This document shows, piece after piece, positions 51,846-63,398 of a stretch of DNA of 64,000 nucleotides; position 1 is the stretch's first letter, and the number at the start of each line of letters is the position of its first letter. Origin of the DNA: Pseudorasbora parva (taxonomy: Eukaryota > Chordata > Actinopteri > Cypriniformes > Gobionidae). Location of the stretch: the NCBI RefSeq assembly GCF_024679245.1, contig NC_090172.1, positions 1,515,001 to 1,579,000 on the forward strand. Reading direction: 5' to 3'. Both the position numbers and the translations under genes were made by a program. The notes under the pieces are model-generated. The model saw only the letters and a list, made by a program, of their open reading frames with translations, ran no database searches and had not been told where the DNA came from.

Positions 51846-52847
51846 CTATCTTTGCCCTTTTTTATGCAAAGCCCAAAGAATATCTACAATCATTTTTTTA
51901 TCCCTACCCTGTTCAAGTATAGCTTCCTTTATAGCCTTACTAGTTTCATCATATTTTTTGTGCAAATCAGCAAAGCCAGTGACAATCATTTGATGCTGTT
52001 GATTTATGTTGTCTCTTAATTCTATAGTATTAACATTGTTAGCATTCAACCTGCTATCAATCACATCTAAACGGTTGTTTATCACGTTCAGTTTCTCTTC
52101 AAATAGGATCGCGAGTCTATTAATGGATTGTTGAATTAGAGCAGCATCATTCACGGGCTCTTCAGATTCTTCGACTTGTTCTTCACCTCCTTCAATTTCT
52201 TCTTCTGCTACAGCTGATGACGCGTCTTCACCTATTTCTTCTTCTGCTACAGCTGATGACGCGTCTTCACCTATTTCTTCTTCTGCTACAGCTGATGAGT
52301 TATCTTCTGGATCAGTGTCGTGAAAAGGATACGGTGTTTGACGACCTCTCACTGTTGTCTCGTCTTCACTTGTCCAAGATGCGCGCTCCCACGCGTTTAG
52401 CTGTGAGTCAGACCACCTCGACAAGTCGTCAGCACTCCGTCTTTCTGTAATGAATAAAAAGCAAAAACTTAATTTAATGGATGACCATTGAGACTTAAAT
52501 TGTCAAGAATGTTAAAAATGTATAAAGATAAATGTAGCTGCTATATACATATACCTTGATTTAGTACTGTCACACGACCCCTGACTGGGGTAGCAATGCC
52601 AATGATTCTCTTTTTCTGTGGAGGTTCACGCTCACTGACACCCAGCTGCTCGTCAGATGTGAGATCTATTGACTCATCAACTTGCGGTTGTGCTGATATA
52701 GTTTGTTCGATGATTCTCGATGTAGCCCCAATGGCACTGGTGCTGGGGGCCGGACGATCACATACGTCCTCTTCTTGCGTGAGATCTACAAAACCAGGCT
52801 GTGTGACCAGATCGATCAGTTCTAAATTTAAAATGAAGCAAAATATA

Positions 52848-52886
<39 letters not shown>

Positions 52887-52894
52887 ATAATTAT

Positions 52895-52947
<53 letters not shown>

Positions 52948-53896
52948 AAATAATAATCATAATGAAATAAATAAAAAATCAAAATAGGAAATCAAAATAG
53001 TCATTAAAATATTAAAACAACTAAATAGAAATAAATATTTTCGAATTAGCATGTAACGTAAACAAAGTTGATTTTAGATAAAGATCACATAAAATGTATA
53101 TTTACCGGTTTTTGAGTCCCCCATATCAATTGCAGGAGCTGACACTGTAAAATAAAAGCCAATTTAGACATTTATAATTTTCCATTTACCATGTACCAAA
53201 TAAAAAAGATAGTAAGCGGTACTCACAAAAGTCAATTGAATCAAATGCAATCAGTTCGATGTTTGTACCTAGAGGCAGACAGATCTGTTACATTTCAATA
53301 GGTTTACATAAATTGTAAGTAATAAGAGTTAAACCAGCGATTCAAACAATTCAACCCAGCGATTCAAAAGATTCAAACAGTTCAACCCAGCGATTCAAAA
53401 GATTCAAACAGTTCAAACCAGCGATTCAAAAGATTCAAACAGTTCAAACAGCCATTCAAAAGATTCAAACAGTTCAAACCAGCGATTCAAAAGATTCAAA
53501 CAGTTCAAACAGTCATTCAAAAGATTCAAACAGTTCAACCCAGCGATTCAAAAGATTCAAACAGTTCAACCCAGCGATTCAAAAGATTCAAACAGTTCAA
53601 ACCAGCGATTCAAAAGATTCAAACAATTCAAACCAGCGATTCAAAAGATTCAAACAGTTCAAACCAGCGATTCAAAAGATTCAAACAATTCAAACCAGCA
53701 GTTCAAAACAACGATTCAAACAGTTCAAACCAGCAATTCAAAAGATTCAAACAGTTCAACCCAGCAGTTCAAAACAACGATTCAAACAGTTCAAACCAGC
53801 GATTAAAAACAGTTCAAACGATTCAAAAGATTTAATGTTATAACGTTTTAAAACCTTATAGAATAGCATCTTATATCACAATTAGTCTGTGCATAT

Positions 53897-53955
<59 letters not shown>

Positions 53956-55070
53956 GCTGATATCTACGGATTAGAACAGACGATACGTGTATAACCAGAA
54001 AACCTTAACCTAGACCGTCATTATATGGCAAATAAAGACAGCTCTTACAATATATCAATTTGACTGAAACCAAATCAATAGATGAGAGTGAAATAAGAAA
54101 TAATAGCACCGAGCTAACTATGTCAAATAGCAATAGTAGGCCTATAACCAGACAGCGATCATGGATATTTTTTAAATTAAAACAGAATATAAAAAATGGC
54201 GTCCTCTGGAGGTGAAATAACCATGTATAATTACATTGCATGTATAATTACATAGACATGTTAAGCAGTTATTTCATGAATAAAACAAAATACGGTATAT
54301 AAATAATATTAAAATGAAACGGTTGTATAACCATCCATCGAAACAACCTTAATCCACATCCAATCAGCCTTGCATATCAATAGTGGAAATGTAGAAATAT
54401 AAAGCAACTATTACATGTGCGCAGTCAACAATAGTGATAAACAACTGGTTGATTACAGATAAAAACATATGATAGTTTTAGTAATACCTATAGCAATGTC
54501 ATTTTACAAAATGAAACAGACTGTGGCGACCTCTGCCGGAGAGAATAGCCTGACTACAACGAACATATTTTACGTAGTCTACAAACATCAGTTAAGAATA
54601 ATGGAAATGTGAAATAAAAATAGATGGTTGGACAGTTTGGCCATGTAGCCTAGTTGACCATAACCGCTAGGACAAAATTAAGCCTGGTTGCTCGAAATAG
54701 CTTGTAAAACCATGTTTATTCACAAATGATTAAACATCTAACGTTAGAACATATCATAGGCCTATTTAATCACCGATCAGTAAACAACAAATACATAGAA
54801 AAACCATGGTATTTAAACTAACAATATCGACAAGGAGCGTTAAGACAATACTAGAATTATAATAGAATAATAGAACATATATAAAAAGTAACTAGTAGGC
54901 CTAGGTCCTGTTTCAAGACAGTATATTACCAGAGGTAAATTAACATTGCCAGACAGATGTTGAGCAAATCAGTCGTAGGCCTACTATTAAGAGTCACAAG
55001 CAAACATTATATAAAATAATCAGAGTAAGCCTATCATATAAAAATAATCAGACTTACCGTTTGCAGACAT
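51846..55070 (-). CDS. Spliced Polinton gene: SIM-rich, coiled-coil protein
   Basis: Five predicted coding exons: 55,058-55,070 (ATG), 53,227-53,268, 53,106-53,144, 52,555-52,821 and 51,846-52,444. All junctions have GT and AG with pyrimidine-rich acceptors, all introns are phase 1, and the total of 960 nt gives 319 codons plus stop. Exon 4 has SUMO-interaction-like motifs ELIDLVTQ, VDLTQEEDV and SIDLTSDE, and a basic PPQKKRI signal. Exon 5 has a 39-bp acidic repeat, then a long coiled coil (ILFEEKLNVINNRLDVIDSRL). I recognise no family. An oligomeric nuclear protein that binds SUMO or PML-body components is a reasonable inference. A TATA-like box lies upstream. Confidence 0.65.
52196..52299 (-). 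repeat. 39-bp in-frame coding repeat
   Basis: Two full copies and one partial copy of a unit encoding SSAVAEEEIGEDA, within exon 5 of the spliced gene. The copies are nearly identical, indicating recent expansion. Confidence 0.9.
52853..52884. repeat. Poly-A tract in intron 3
   Basis: About 32 A on the plus strand, just upstream (minus strand) of exon 4; it is followed by an (AATA)n run up to about 52,950. Confidence 0.9.
53331..53830. repeat. Minisatellite of about 31 bp in intron 1
   Basis: About 15 imperfect units of CAGCGATTCAAAAGATTCAAA plus CAGTTCAA(A/C)C, each itself built from ATTCAAA half-repeats. Entirely inside intron 1 of the spliced gene. No interspersed spacers of constant length, so not a CRISPR. 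Confidence 0.92.
53900..53953. repeat. Poly-A tract (54 A) in intron 1
   Basis: Homopolymer of about 54 A on the plus strand; length may be affected by sequencing or assembly. Confidence 0.9.
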
Positions 55071-55141
55071 GTCTAGGCAGGAAAAAAAGCGACAGAGTTG
55101 AGCTTTGCAGATTGGTTTGTCAGAGCTTCATGACACCTCCG

Positions 55142-55149
55142 TTTAAATA
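55142..55149 (-). promoter_or_regulatory. TATA-like box of the spliced gene
   Basis: TATTTAAA on the minus strand, 72 bases upstream of the exon 1 ATG at 55,070. This would put transcription start near 55,115. Confidence 0.5.
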
Positions 55150-55344
55150 CACTTCTGACAGCCCACCCCCGAGGTCTGAAGGAGGGTCTCAAAACATCTG
55201 TAAACAATTATCTATAAAACTGAAGAAAGTGTGGTAGCGATGTATTGAAATTATTGCTTTATTTTAAAAGAAAATTGCTGAAGTGAATAAGCGTTGTATT
55301 TATCGTATATGTTAGATTAGTACTATAATATGAAATAAGACGAT

Positions 55345-55454
<110 letters not shown>

Positions 55455-55984
55455 ACCAGTTCAATTATATAGTTAATTTGCTTATCGATGTTTCATAGAT
55501 TTCATCTAATTGATGATAGACGTATTTCAACTATGTCCACTAGATGGAAGCAGAGCTCCACGTTTAAACCAATGTGAACGTACATGTGTTTCTTGATCTG
55601 GCAGAAAGACATGTGTTTTAACCATCGCGAGCTCAATTGACTAAGCAAAACAACTGTTTGTTTGCGCACCTATACCATTACCTAAGTAAAGGATAGCCGT
55701 CTCTTTTAAAATCAACAGTGAGAACGACAGTAGGAGACTTCAAATGATGGATGAGGTATTTTTACCGATGAACAAATAACAATACGGGGTATAAGTCATT
55801 TGGTCTGTCTTTTCTCACATGTGTTTGGTCCAAATAAGCAAATAAACTGCTTTTGTTTTTTGTTTTTTACCCGTAACTAATTTACGATGTGTTTACCCAG
55901 ATGTGTACGTGTCGCCACATTAGCGTGGGAAAATATTTTTCTGAATTCTCTTTTGTTTGGGATGCTCACCTCCCTGGGTGTGAG

Positions 55985-56900
55985 TGTTGGTGTCTTGGTC
56001 AGTGAGAGGGAGAGAATGATTTTCAACTTTAACTGTATTTTTTCTTTGTAATATTTTCATTCAATATACATGAATGTAAAAGGACCACTTTTGTACACAA
56101 AATGTATATAGAATCAATATTTGTAATGTTTATAAATATTCACAATGTTTCAGTGAATTTTAGTGATGGGTTTATCATTGTTATTGAGTTTGATGATTTC
56201 TTGACTAAAAGCAATGTTGTTGTCAAAGATATTTGATCTAAAACCATATATAAAGATGTATTTAAAATCTTGCTTGAAGGTTTTGTATAAATGTAAAAGT
56301 AAAAATGGAACAGACGGTGTAATTGATAGACTTTAGGTTTAAGCTTTATAAAACCATTTATAAAGGGGTGTATTTCTTTATACAGGTGTCTGTATCCATA
56401 ATGAATGTAATCATCTAAATGATTACAACTGTGAGATGAAAAATATGAATTTATTTAAAACGTTTCATTTTAAAAGAACATATTTAAACTGTTATGAAAA
56501 TATGTTGAATTTTAAAGTTAAAGCCTTACATAGACTGTGGCCATAGAATGCTTTGACTGAAACAAGCATTTCTGGCAAAAGTCTTAGACTTTGTCTTGTC
56601 CATAGAATGCTACCTCCCCCGTCTGCTGTGGCTGTGACACCTCCCTCAACACGTCTTGGTCAGTGAGAGGGAGAGAATGATTTTCAACTGTACAACCTGT
56701 ATTTTTTCTTTGTAATACATTAATTTAATGTACATGGATGTAAAAGTATCACTTTTGTCCGCGCTCTGAAACAATATTTGATTCGTCATGTTTCATTACA
56801 TTTTAGTAAAATAATGTTTGTTTTTGTCTTGTAAAACATCTAATGTATATACATGAATGTAAAAGGACCAGTTTTTGTCCGCGCTCTGAAAGTTGTTTTA
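55985..56900. repeat. Dispersed direct repeats in the Polinton right arm
   Basis: TCTTGGTCAGTGAGAGGGAG with the following roughly 100 bp occurs at about 55,992 and 56,656. The second half (ACATGAATGTAAAAGGACCA) recurs at about 56,850, and GTCCGCGCTCTGAAA occurs twice (about 56,757 and 56,876). Confidence 0.75.
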
Positions 56901-56992
56901 TATTTTAGTAAAATAAATGGTATTATAAATAATATATATTTTGTTTCCAGTACATTTAAAATAGAAATGTATTTCCCTTTATAAAACCAATT

Positions 56993-56994
<2 letters not shown>

Positions 56995-57052
<58 letters not shown>
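56995..57052. repeat. (GT)n microsatellite
   Basis: About 58 bp of GT just inside the right terminal repeat. Confidence 0.95.
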
Positions 57053-57053
<1 letters not shown>

Positions 57054-57099
57054 AGGAAGAGAGACAAGGCATATTGGCCTATACAATCTTATTGTCACT

Positions 57100-57423
57100 T
57101 GCCATGGAATGCAAAAGCACCTCACGTGGTCTGGACCTCCCTGAAATCACAGCTCAAATTGCAGAGTCAAAGTTCAAAACCATCAGTCTTTCATTTGATC
57201 ACTACCGAAAACAATCACAGGTCAGAAGTCATCACCGGAATTTCAAACATTTAACCTCAAAGGTCATATTGACCCCCAGAGGTCAAAGGTGACGACAACG
57301 TGGGTGGTCTGTGGGGGAGGGGAACAACCTGGGTGGTCCGTGGGGGGAGGGGAACGAAGGGGGCGTGGTAGGTCAAAGGTCACCATCAATCATTTTGACA
57401 CTTGCTATAGTATATGAACTACT
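57100..57423 (-). repeat. Polinton terminal inverted repeat, right
   Basis: Inverted counterpart of 38,775-39,098. It starts TGCCATGGAATGC on the plus strand and ends GTATATGAACTACT. Confidence 0.96.
57262..57382 (+). promoter_or_regulatory. Cluster of nuclear-receptor-type sites in the right terminal repeat
   Basis: Mirror copy: GGTCATATTGACC at 57,262-57,274, AGGTCAAAGGTGA at 57,280-57,292, and the perfect DR1 AGGTCAAAGGTCA at 57,370-57,382. Confidence 0.55.
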
Positions 57424-57429
57424 GTTGTT
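57424..57429. repeat. Polinton target-site duplication, right copy
   Basis: GTTGTT, followed by a poly-T run that belongs to the host LTR-like repeat. Confidence 0.92.
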
Positions 57430-57889
57430 TTTTTTTTTTTTTGTCATTTAAGTCTCCCTGCATTTGAATCCTCATCTCTGCCTGCCGTCTTTGATTTCCC
57501 TTGTGTTCATTGACAGGTGCTGCTTATTCTGTGCTCTGGTTCTCTTCTCTCTGTTATGGATTTTGTTATTAAACTCTTTGTGTTTGGGCCTAAAATTAAC
57601 TTTTTGCCACACCTGTCACTGGCTGGTGACTGGATATGGATACTGTACATGTTTTCTTTCTCAACTGTTTATATTCACTTAAGACATAACCAACTTTGTT
57701 TAGTTTAGTCATAATTTTGTGTGAACTTGTGAATTTAAGTACAAGATTTGAAAGCGAGCTCAATTTAGTATTAACACACTGCCTGAGACGTGGCTTTAGA
57801 ATTGAGTTCCCTTTTGCATATTTCTTTTTCTTTTGACATCGAGGGGTATAAGAGCCTGAGCCGTCTTATGTCTCCTCAGTTCACACTTG
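57430..57889. repeat. LTR-like repeat hosting the Polinton insertion, right part
   Basis: Begins with poly-T and AAGTCTCCCTGCATTTGAATC, like the 3' part of a fish LTR, followed by sequence without recognisable coding content. Confidence 0.4.
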
Positions 57890-57897
57890 GTACAGAC

Positions 57898-58872
57898 CAG
57901 GGTTTCCGTTGTCTGGTAATTACCGGACATTGGCCGGGAAAAAAATTAAATGTCCGACAAAATGAAATCTTTTCGGTCAAATTGTCAGATTAAAACTGCC
58001 TCTTATCAATACCGTAAGCCTGCAACGTGATGCAACGTGGCTATGGAGGATTGCACTTCTCCACAGCCTGCGAAGTCCTCATATGTGATTTCAGCGAAAT
58101 GTATCCAGAGGACAAGGAGTCATTTCTCACGGTGGCCAATTTAAATGTTTCCAACTAAATGAGACATAGCCTACTGAGTTTATAATTAAATGTATCCTAT
58201 TAATTGCATTTAATGAATGCATCTAAACACAATAGTGTTGTGCCAAGATTTTTCACGTGAATAAAGGCAAATAGATGTGGACACTTTGCTTATAATCCCT
58301 GGTCTAGTCTGTTAAACTTGTCAGAAGTTCTCGTTTCTAATATACCCTCGTAGCCTATTTTTTCTATCATCAAAACCGAATACTAGGCCTATCAGTGGTT
58401 GTAGGCCTACATCAAGAGCAGAAATAGTTTTTGTGCATTTTGTTTCGTGATCTGACCGGAAAAAATAGAGAGTCTCTGCAAAGGCGTTAAGCGTTAGATT
58501 AAAGCGCTCGTCTGTGTGGAGACTGCACGAGCCGCGAGAGAAATCTGCAGCACTGATAACAGCGGCAATGAGCAAACAAACGAATGAAATTATACCCTTC
58601 TAGTTAACCAGAGATGTTTTGTTTGTATTAGTTAGGTTCATCCGTGAAGCAAGATGTTTTAAAAAAGTGGTAGGGACATGTCCCACCTGTCCCACCCGCA
58701 AATTACGCCTATTTGAAGTCTATTTGAAAGTTAGGCTAATAAACATGTTGCATATACGGCCTGATTATGTCTTTTTTTTAAGTTTTTGACCGGCATATCA
58801 TCAAAATGTCTGGAAAACGAAACCTCTGCCGGTCACTTTGACCGGCACCATTTTTTTCTAGCGGAAACTCTG
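57898..58872. mobile_element. Non-autonomous hAT element
   Basis: 975 bp flanked by the perfect 8-bp duplication GTACAGAC (57,890-57,897 and 58,873-58,880). Ends are inverted: CAGGGTTTCCG on the left and, reversed, CAGAGTTTCCG on the right, with subterminal ACCGGCA/TGCCGGT motifs. No transposase frame. 8-bp duplications and CAGGG ends are typical of hAT. Confidence 0.88.
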
Positions 58873-59978
58873 GTACAGACACTGATGGCTATATTGAATG
58901 TGACTTTTCTTGCAAGAATAAATCTTTATAAACACAATTGGCTAATGCTGGGTACACACCAAAAGATAATCAGCCTGATTTTGCGGCGATATCCCCCCTT
59001 CCGACAATCCTAGCTCAATCCCGATTATCTTGATGGTTCTAGAGATTATTTCATCAGATTTTCCTTTGGTGTGAAGTGTGTTAAGAGTGTCCGAACCTGC
59101 TCGGAAGAACGTCGGAGGCGTCCCGATCACGAATCGTAAATGTTCAACATGTTGGATATTTACAATCAGAAATCCTGATGTATAGGGGGAACCCCGAGGA
59201 CAAACGCGCACACTCACGTGAAATGAAATAATATCCAATCAGAAAGCAGGCTACGGTGTCAACAGTTCTATTTAACATATCTTCAAACATCCTCTAAAAA
59301 CATCAAATAGCTGTAAGAAACTGCGAATCTAAAAACAATTACTTAACGTTTCTTTAATAAGGCCATTTCAAAGAGAATAATATCTATTTTCAACGAGACA
59401 CCTAAAAAAACATAGCAGTGTGAAAAAAAAACAACTGTTTTATGCCTGTCACTCTGTAACATGTACAGACCGTTCCAGCCCTCTTCACGACTTCACCCAA
59501 ACCATTTTTTTTCCTTGGGCATGAATTTTCTGTGAAAATCATTCCAAACATTATCATCTCGATTTCTTCCCGTTTCTGTTGCGTGTCATGTGTGCCGTTT
59601 TTTATGCCTTTGCACACCAGAAGCGTGTCTGACGCAGCGCTGCTGCTGCTATTGATGTACAGGGAAGGCCTATACTACTTCATGTATAGCCTACTTCATG
59701 TATAGCCTACTTCATGTATAGCCTACTTCATGTTAAACATAAATAAATAGCCTACTAATACAGCAAAGACAACGTCAGCACTCTGCAGTATTGACCATAC
59801 ATATGGTATTGATGGCAAAATAGGCTGCAGAATATTTCGTTCTGTATTAAAAATCGATAATTATTATTTATTTAAATTACTTGCATATGTCACAACCTAA
59901 AGACTTTTAAACATTAAAATGTAATTTAATAATAGCCTATGTATTTATGTCAAAATGACATCTAAACATCTTTTCCTA

Positions 59979-60441
59979 CACTGCAAAAATGTTCTTCTTA
60001 TTTTAAGGATTTTTTTTCTTTTTCCAGTCCAAATATCTAAAAATCCTTAAATCAAGATGCATTTACTAGACAAGTAAAATGACAAGATATTTTTGCTTGT
60101 TTTCTGGGGGGAAAAAAATCGAAATGAAGTGAGTTTTTGCTTAAAACAGGCAAATGGATCTGCGAAAGGGGTGAGAAAAATAATCTTATTTCTGTTTGGG
60201 ACGGAAACAAGAAGCAAGATTTCATTTAGAAATTAGATTATTTTTCTCACCCCATTGGCAGATCATTTTGCCTATTTTAAGACAAAACTCCCTTCCTTTT
60301 GCTTTTATTTTCAAAAAAACAAGAAAAAATATCTTATGTCGTTTTACTGATCTAGTAAATGCATCTTGATTTAAGAATTGTTAGATATTTAGGCTAGAAA
60401 CAAGACAAAATTACAAAGTAAAAAGATAATTTTTTGCAGTG
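59979..60441. mobile_element. Palindromic MITE with CACTGCAAAAA ends
   Basis: 463 bp flanked by TA on both sides. The ends CACTGCAAAAATG and TTTTTTGCAGTG are inverted, and internal arms (AAATCAAGATGCATTTACTAG versus its inverse) make it largely palindromic. Target TA suggests a Tc1/mariner-type source. Confidence 0.75.
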
Positions 60442-60800
60442 TATTCTATTTTGCCTGGAAACGCTTCAAACACGCTTGCATGTTGTGTGAAAAATAGGCA
60501 TCTGTTCTATTTCTAGCATGGACACAATTTTAGAGATGCACACTATTTTGTGCAAGCTCTAGTTTTGCAGTGTGTCGCCGGCCTGAAGTCTTGCGAGATT
60601 TTGCGAGATTTGCTGTGTTTACAGTCGGGACTCTGGTTGAAAATCTGTTCATGTGTGGTGTGCTGTCTTTGTCACATCATGGCACACCACACACTATAGG
60701 AGCAAAACGGTTAAATCTAGGGTTATTGGTCCTCATGTTTGTGATATATCACATTTTGAAAATCTTATAAGATGTAAAAAATCTTTTGGTGTGTACCCAT

Positions 60801-61938
60801 TAGGCATGTGCCGATATCAATTTTTCATGCTGCGATTAATTGATGACGTTTTATCACGATATACAATATTATCACGGTATTTAAATAAGTTGCAAAAAAA
60901 AAAGTGTTGCCATAGCATAACAGCTTTAAGAACTATTTTTGTAAGAACAAAAATAACTGAATGTTTAAATACAATAATGCACCAAAATATATACAGCTCT
61001 GGAAAAAATTAAGAGACCCCTCATTGAGAAATCAATGTTAAGTGGTCTCTTGATTTTTTCCAGAGCTGTAAAAGTACAATTTTCAAACAGATTAAAGTGC
61101 AAAAGAATTAGGCTATAAAGAACAACAGGTAGGCTTACAAATTACAATAAGGGCTCATTAGTTTATGCATTAACTAAGATTGAACAATAGCTACATTTGG
61201 TACAGAAAGTATAATGTTTTTGTTAATGTTAGTTAAGAAATACCGATCATTGTTAGTTTTATCTTAGGTCCATTAAAAGTTATTTTGATTTTGATTTTAA
61301 TGTTATTAAAAAGTAACTAAGAAATTAACATAGAATGATTAATTCTTTATAAGTATTTTTTCATTGTCAGTTTGGTAATAATGAATTAACATGTTAACTA
61401 ATGAAGTCGTATCTCAAAGTTATACTGAACAATAACAAATAATCAGAACAGTTCTAATTATTAGGGTTGTAGTCCAGATTAAAACATAAAAATGTTTAAA
61501 TTTGAAAATAAATAGCCTATTAAGTCTTTAAGTATTAAGTATTTGGTGCTTGATGAACAACATTGGCTGTTTTAAAAACTACACGCGTTTTTTTGTTTGT
61601 TTGCTGGTTTCCGGGGTAACCGGCTTCATTCTGCAGTTCATCAGCGCCCTCTGCTGTCACTGAGCGGCACTTCAGCAGCGCGTCTCCTTCACCGGTTCAG
61701 TCATGTGCAAACGCACGTTGGGCTTGTTTATATCTGAGCGCGTGTCCCTTTGACGCAGAATACAGCGGTGTTGAGCATTTATACGGTTGATGGGCAAAGT
61801 ATTCTTGAGTGCATTATAAAAAAAATCATAAATTGTTAATAAATTATTATTTACGATATTTTAAAGTGCCCACGATAACAATATCGTGCATATTCATTAT
61901 CGTGATAAATCGCATTATCGAAAATCGGCACATGTCTA
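60801..61938. mobile_element. hAT-type element with empty site in the same window
   Basis: 1,138 bp, ends TAGGCATGTGCCGAT and, inverted, TAGACATGTGCCGAT. Flanked by the 8-bp duplication GTACCCAT (60,793-60,800 and 61,939-61,946). The related segment near 63,866 has a single GTACCCAT and no insertion, proving the boundaries. No transposase frame. Confidence 0.92.
60993..61069. repeat. Short hairpin MITE
   Basis: ACAGCTCTGGAAAAAATTAAGAGACC-type arm (first 20 bases ACAGCTCTGGAAAAAATTAA) with its inverted partner ending CCAGAGCTGT; 77 bp in total, nested in the hAT element. Confidence 0.8.
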
Positions 61939-62151
61939 GTACCCATCATAAGGTTTGTCTCTTATTCAGTAATACAACAGAGTTAATTTATTTTGGCTGC
62001 AACAGCGCTATATAAATGTAACAAATTATTTTGATTATTATGAAAAGTCCATCAATGCAAGTCTATGGGATATTTATTGTGAAATGCAATATATGTAAAT
62101 CTGTAAAGAAACCAGTCAGAATTGTCAAATGTAATCATTTTGCAACATTTC

Positions 62152-63398
62152 TTACGTTATCTTCTGTGATTTTCCGCTGTCAGTCACAGTAATAACAGCT
62201 GTGCCAGTGGTTGACAAACCTTTTCCTTCCAGGTCAGCAGCCACAACTGTCACAGTGTATTTGGGCCATTTCTGGAAGGGAAGATGATTTCACATGAGTT
62301 TGTTTACATTAAATTATCCTTCACCACTGCGAGATCATTCCTCAGATTTCTCACCTCTTTGTCCAAGCCTTCAGAATTCACAGAAATTCCTCCAGTAACA
62401 GAGTTGATTTGAAACATGTTTGGATTTGGCAATTCTGGTTCTTGCTTGATTATTGAGTATCTGAGATCTGCATTGTAAGTATCTGGATCATCTGTATCAG
62501 TGGCTGTGACGGTCATAAACTCATGACCTTCAGAGAGAGAAGAATAAAGACTGATTAGGCGGTACGAGCTGAAGAGGCTGAAACCATTTCACTGAGAAAC
62601 TGCACCTACACCTACCTATTTTAACAGCTTTAGGAACTTCTCCATTGAATGGATTTTGTGTAAAAACAGGAGGATTATCATTTGCATCCATCACATTTAC
62701 AATAATCTCCATTGGACATTCTGCTATAGAAGGCACATCAGCTCCAGAGGCATGAGCGACAAGCTAAAGACAGGAGAAGAAATAAAGGCACGTTAAGAGG
62801 CAAATATCTGCGGTTGAAACTTTTAGTCCATGTCTGCTAGCTTTGAGACATTAAAATGCAACTGTAGTTGAAGAAAACGTACTATTTTTAGTAGATATAT
62901 AAATGAAAAAAATAAATACAAATAATTTACGGCCTCTGCAAACACATCAAAAAAGTGTAAAGCATTTAAATGTTTTATCTGATTAACTGACAACTTTTGC
63001 AGACAATCCAATGCTGAAATACACTAAGAACTAACTGTTGATTTTAAAACGCACTAAATCAACTTACTCTGTATGAAGCTTTTGTTTCTCTGTCGAGTGG
63101 CCGAGTCACAGACACAAACCCAGAAAATTTGTCTATAATAAAAGTCCCCTTAGGGTCCATATCGGCCCCTTCACCGGTGATCTTGAACTGCATCTGAGTT
63201 TCTCTAGAATAGTCCGACTTGATCTAAATACAGAAAAATACAGAAAGAAATAACAGAACGAAGTCAATAACAGACAAACCTCTTCTCAGCCATAACATTT
63301 TGAATGACTTTCACTCACCTGAGCCAGCTTTATTGGGAAAGGACCTCGGCTGTTCTCAAGTACACTGAACGGAGGAATAATCCAACCTGCTCTCTTTG
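62152..63398 (-). CDS. Classical cadherin, EC1-EC2 exons (partial; cdh1-like)
   Basis: Five exons in cadherin order and phase: 63,319-63,398 (5' end cut; [18 protein letters not shown], with the strand-swap Trp of mature type I cadherins), 63,068-63,223 (52 codons, [10 protein letters not shown]), 62,616-62,763 ([13 protein letters not shown], calcium-binding DxNDNxP), 62,355-62,527 ([25 protein letters not shown]) and 62,156-62,271 ([14 protein letters not shown]). All internal splice sites are consensus. The last exon loses the expected DxNDN motif ([12 protein letters not shown]) and a TAA at 62,152-62,154 lies on its donor. Upstream exon and signal/prodomain are missing: exon 1 runs into transposon sequence at 63,398. 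Exon layout resembles vertebrate E-cadherin; a truncated duplicate is more likely than a full gene. Confidence 0.85.

Larger units (their letters stand above)
58949..61947. mobile_element. DNA transposon with TGGGTACACACC ends, carrying nested elements
   Basis: Terminal repeats TGGGTACACACCAAAAGAT (left) and its inverse ATCTTTTGGTGTGTACCCA (right, ending at 60,799). Inside are a TA-flanked MITE (59,979-60,441), and at the right end a later hAT insertion. Short minus-strand frames near 58,942-59,238 show nothing recognisable. Confidence 0.6.

Noticed and set aside
51846..52424. Stand-alone 192-codon gene starting at TTG (52,424)
   Set aside because: There is no ATG; the frame is continuous with a 3' splice acceptor at 52,445 and joins in phase with exon 4, so it is better explained as the last exon.
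52541..52960. 139-codon frame starting in the AT-rich run at 52,960
   Set aside because: Its first 45 codons are poly-A and (AATA)n sequence; the coding part begins at the splice acceptor before 52,821.
53331..53830. CRISPR-like repeated array
   Set aside because: Units are contiguous degenerate minisatellite copies without unique spacers, in a vertebrate intron.
56997..57292. Cys-Val repeat frames across the right Polinton end
   Set aside because: They read through a (GT)n microsatellite into the terminal repeat; no gene signal.
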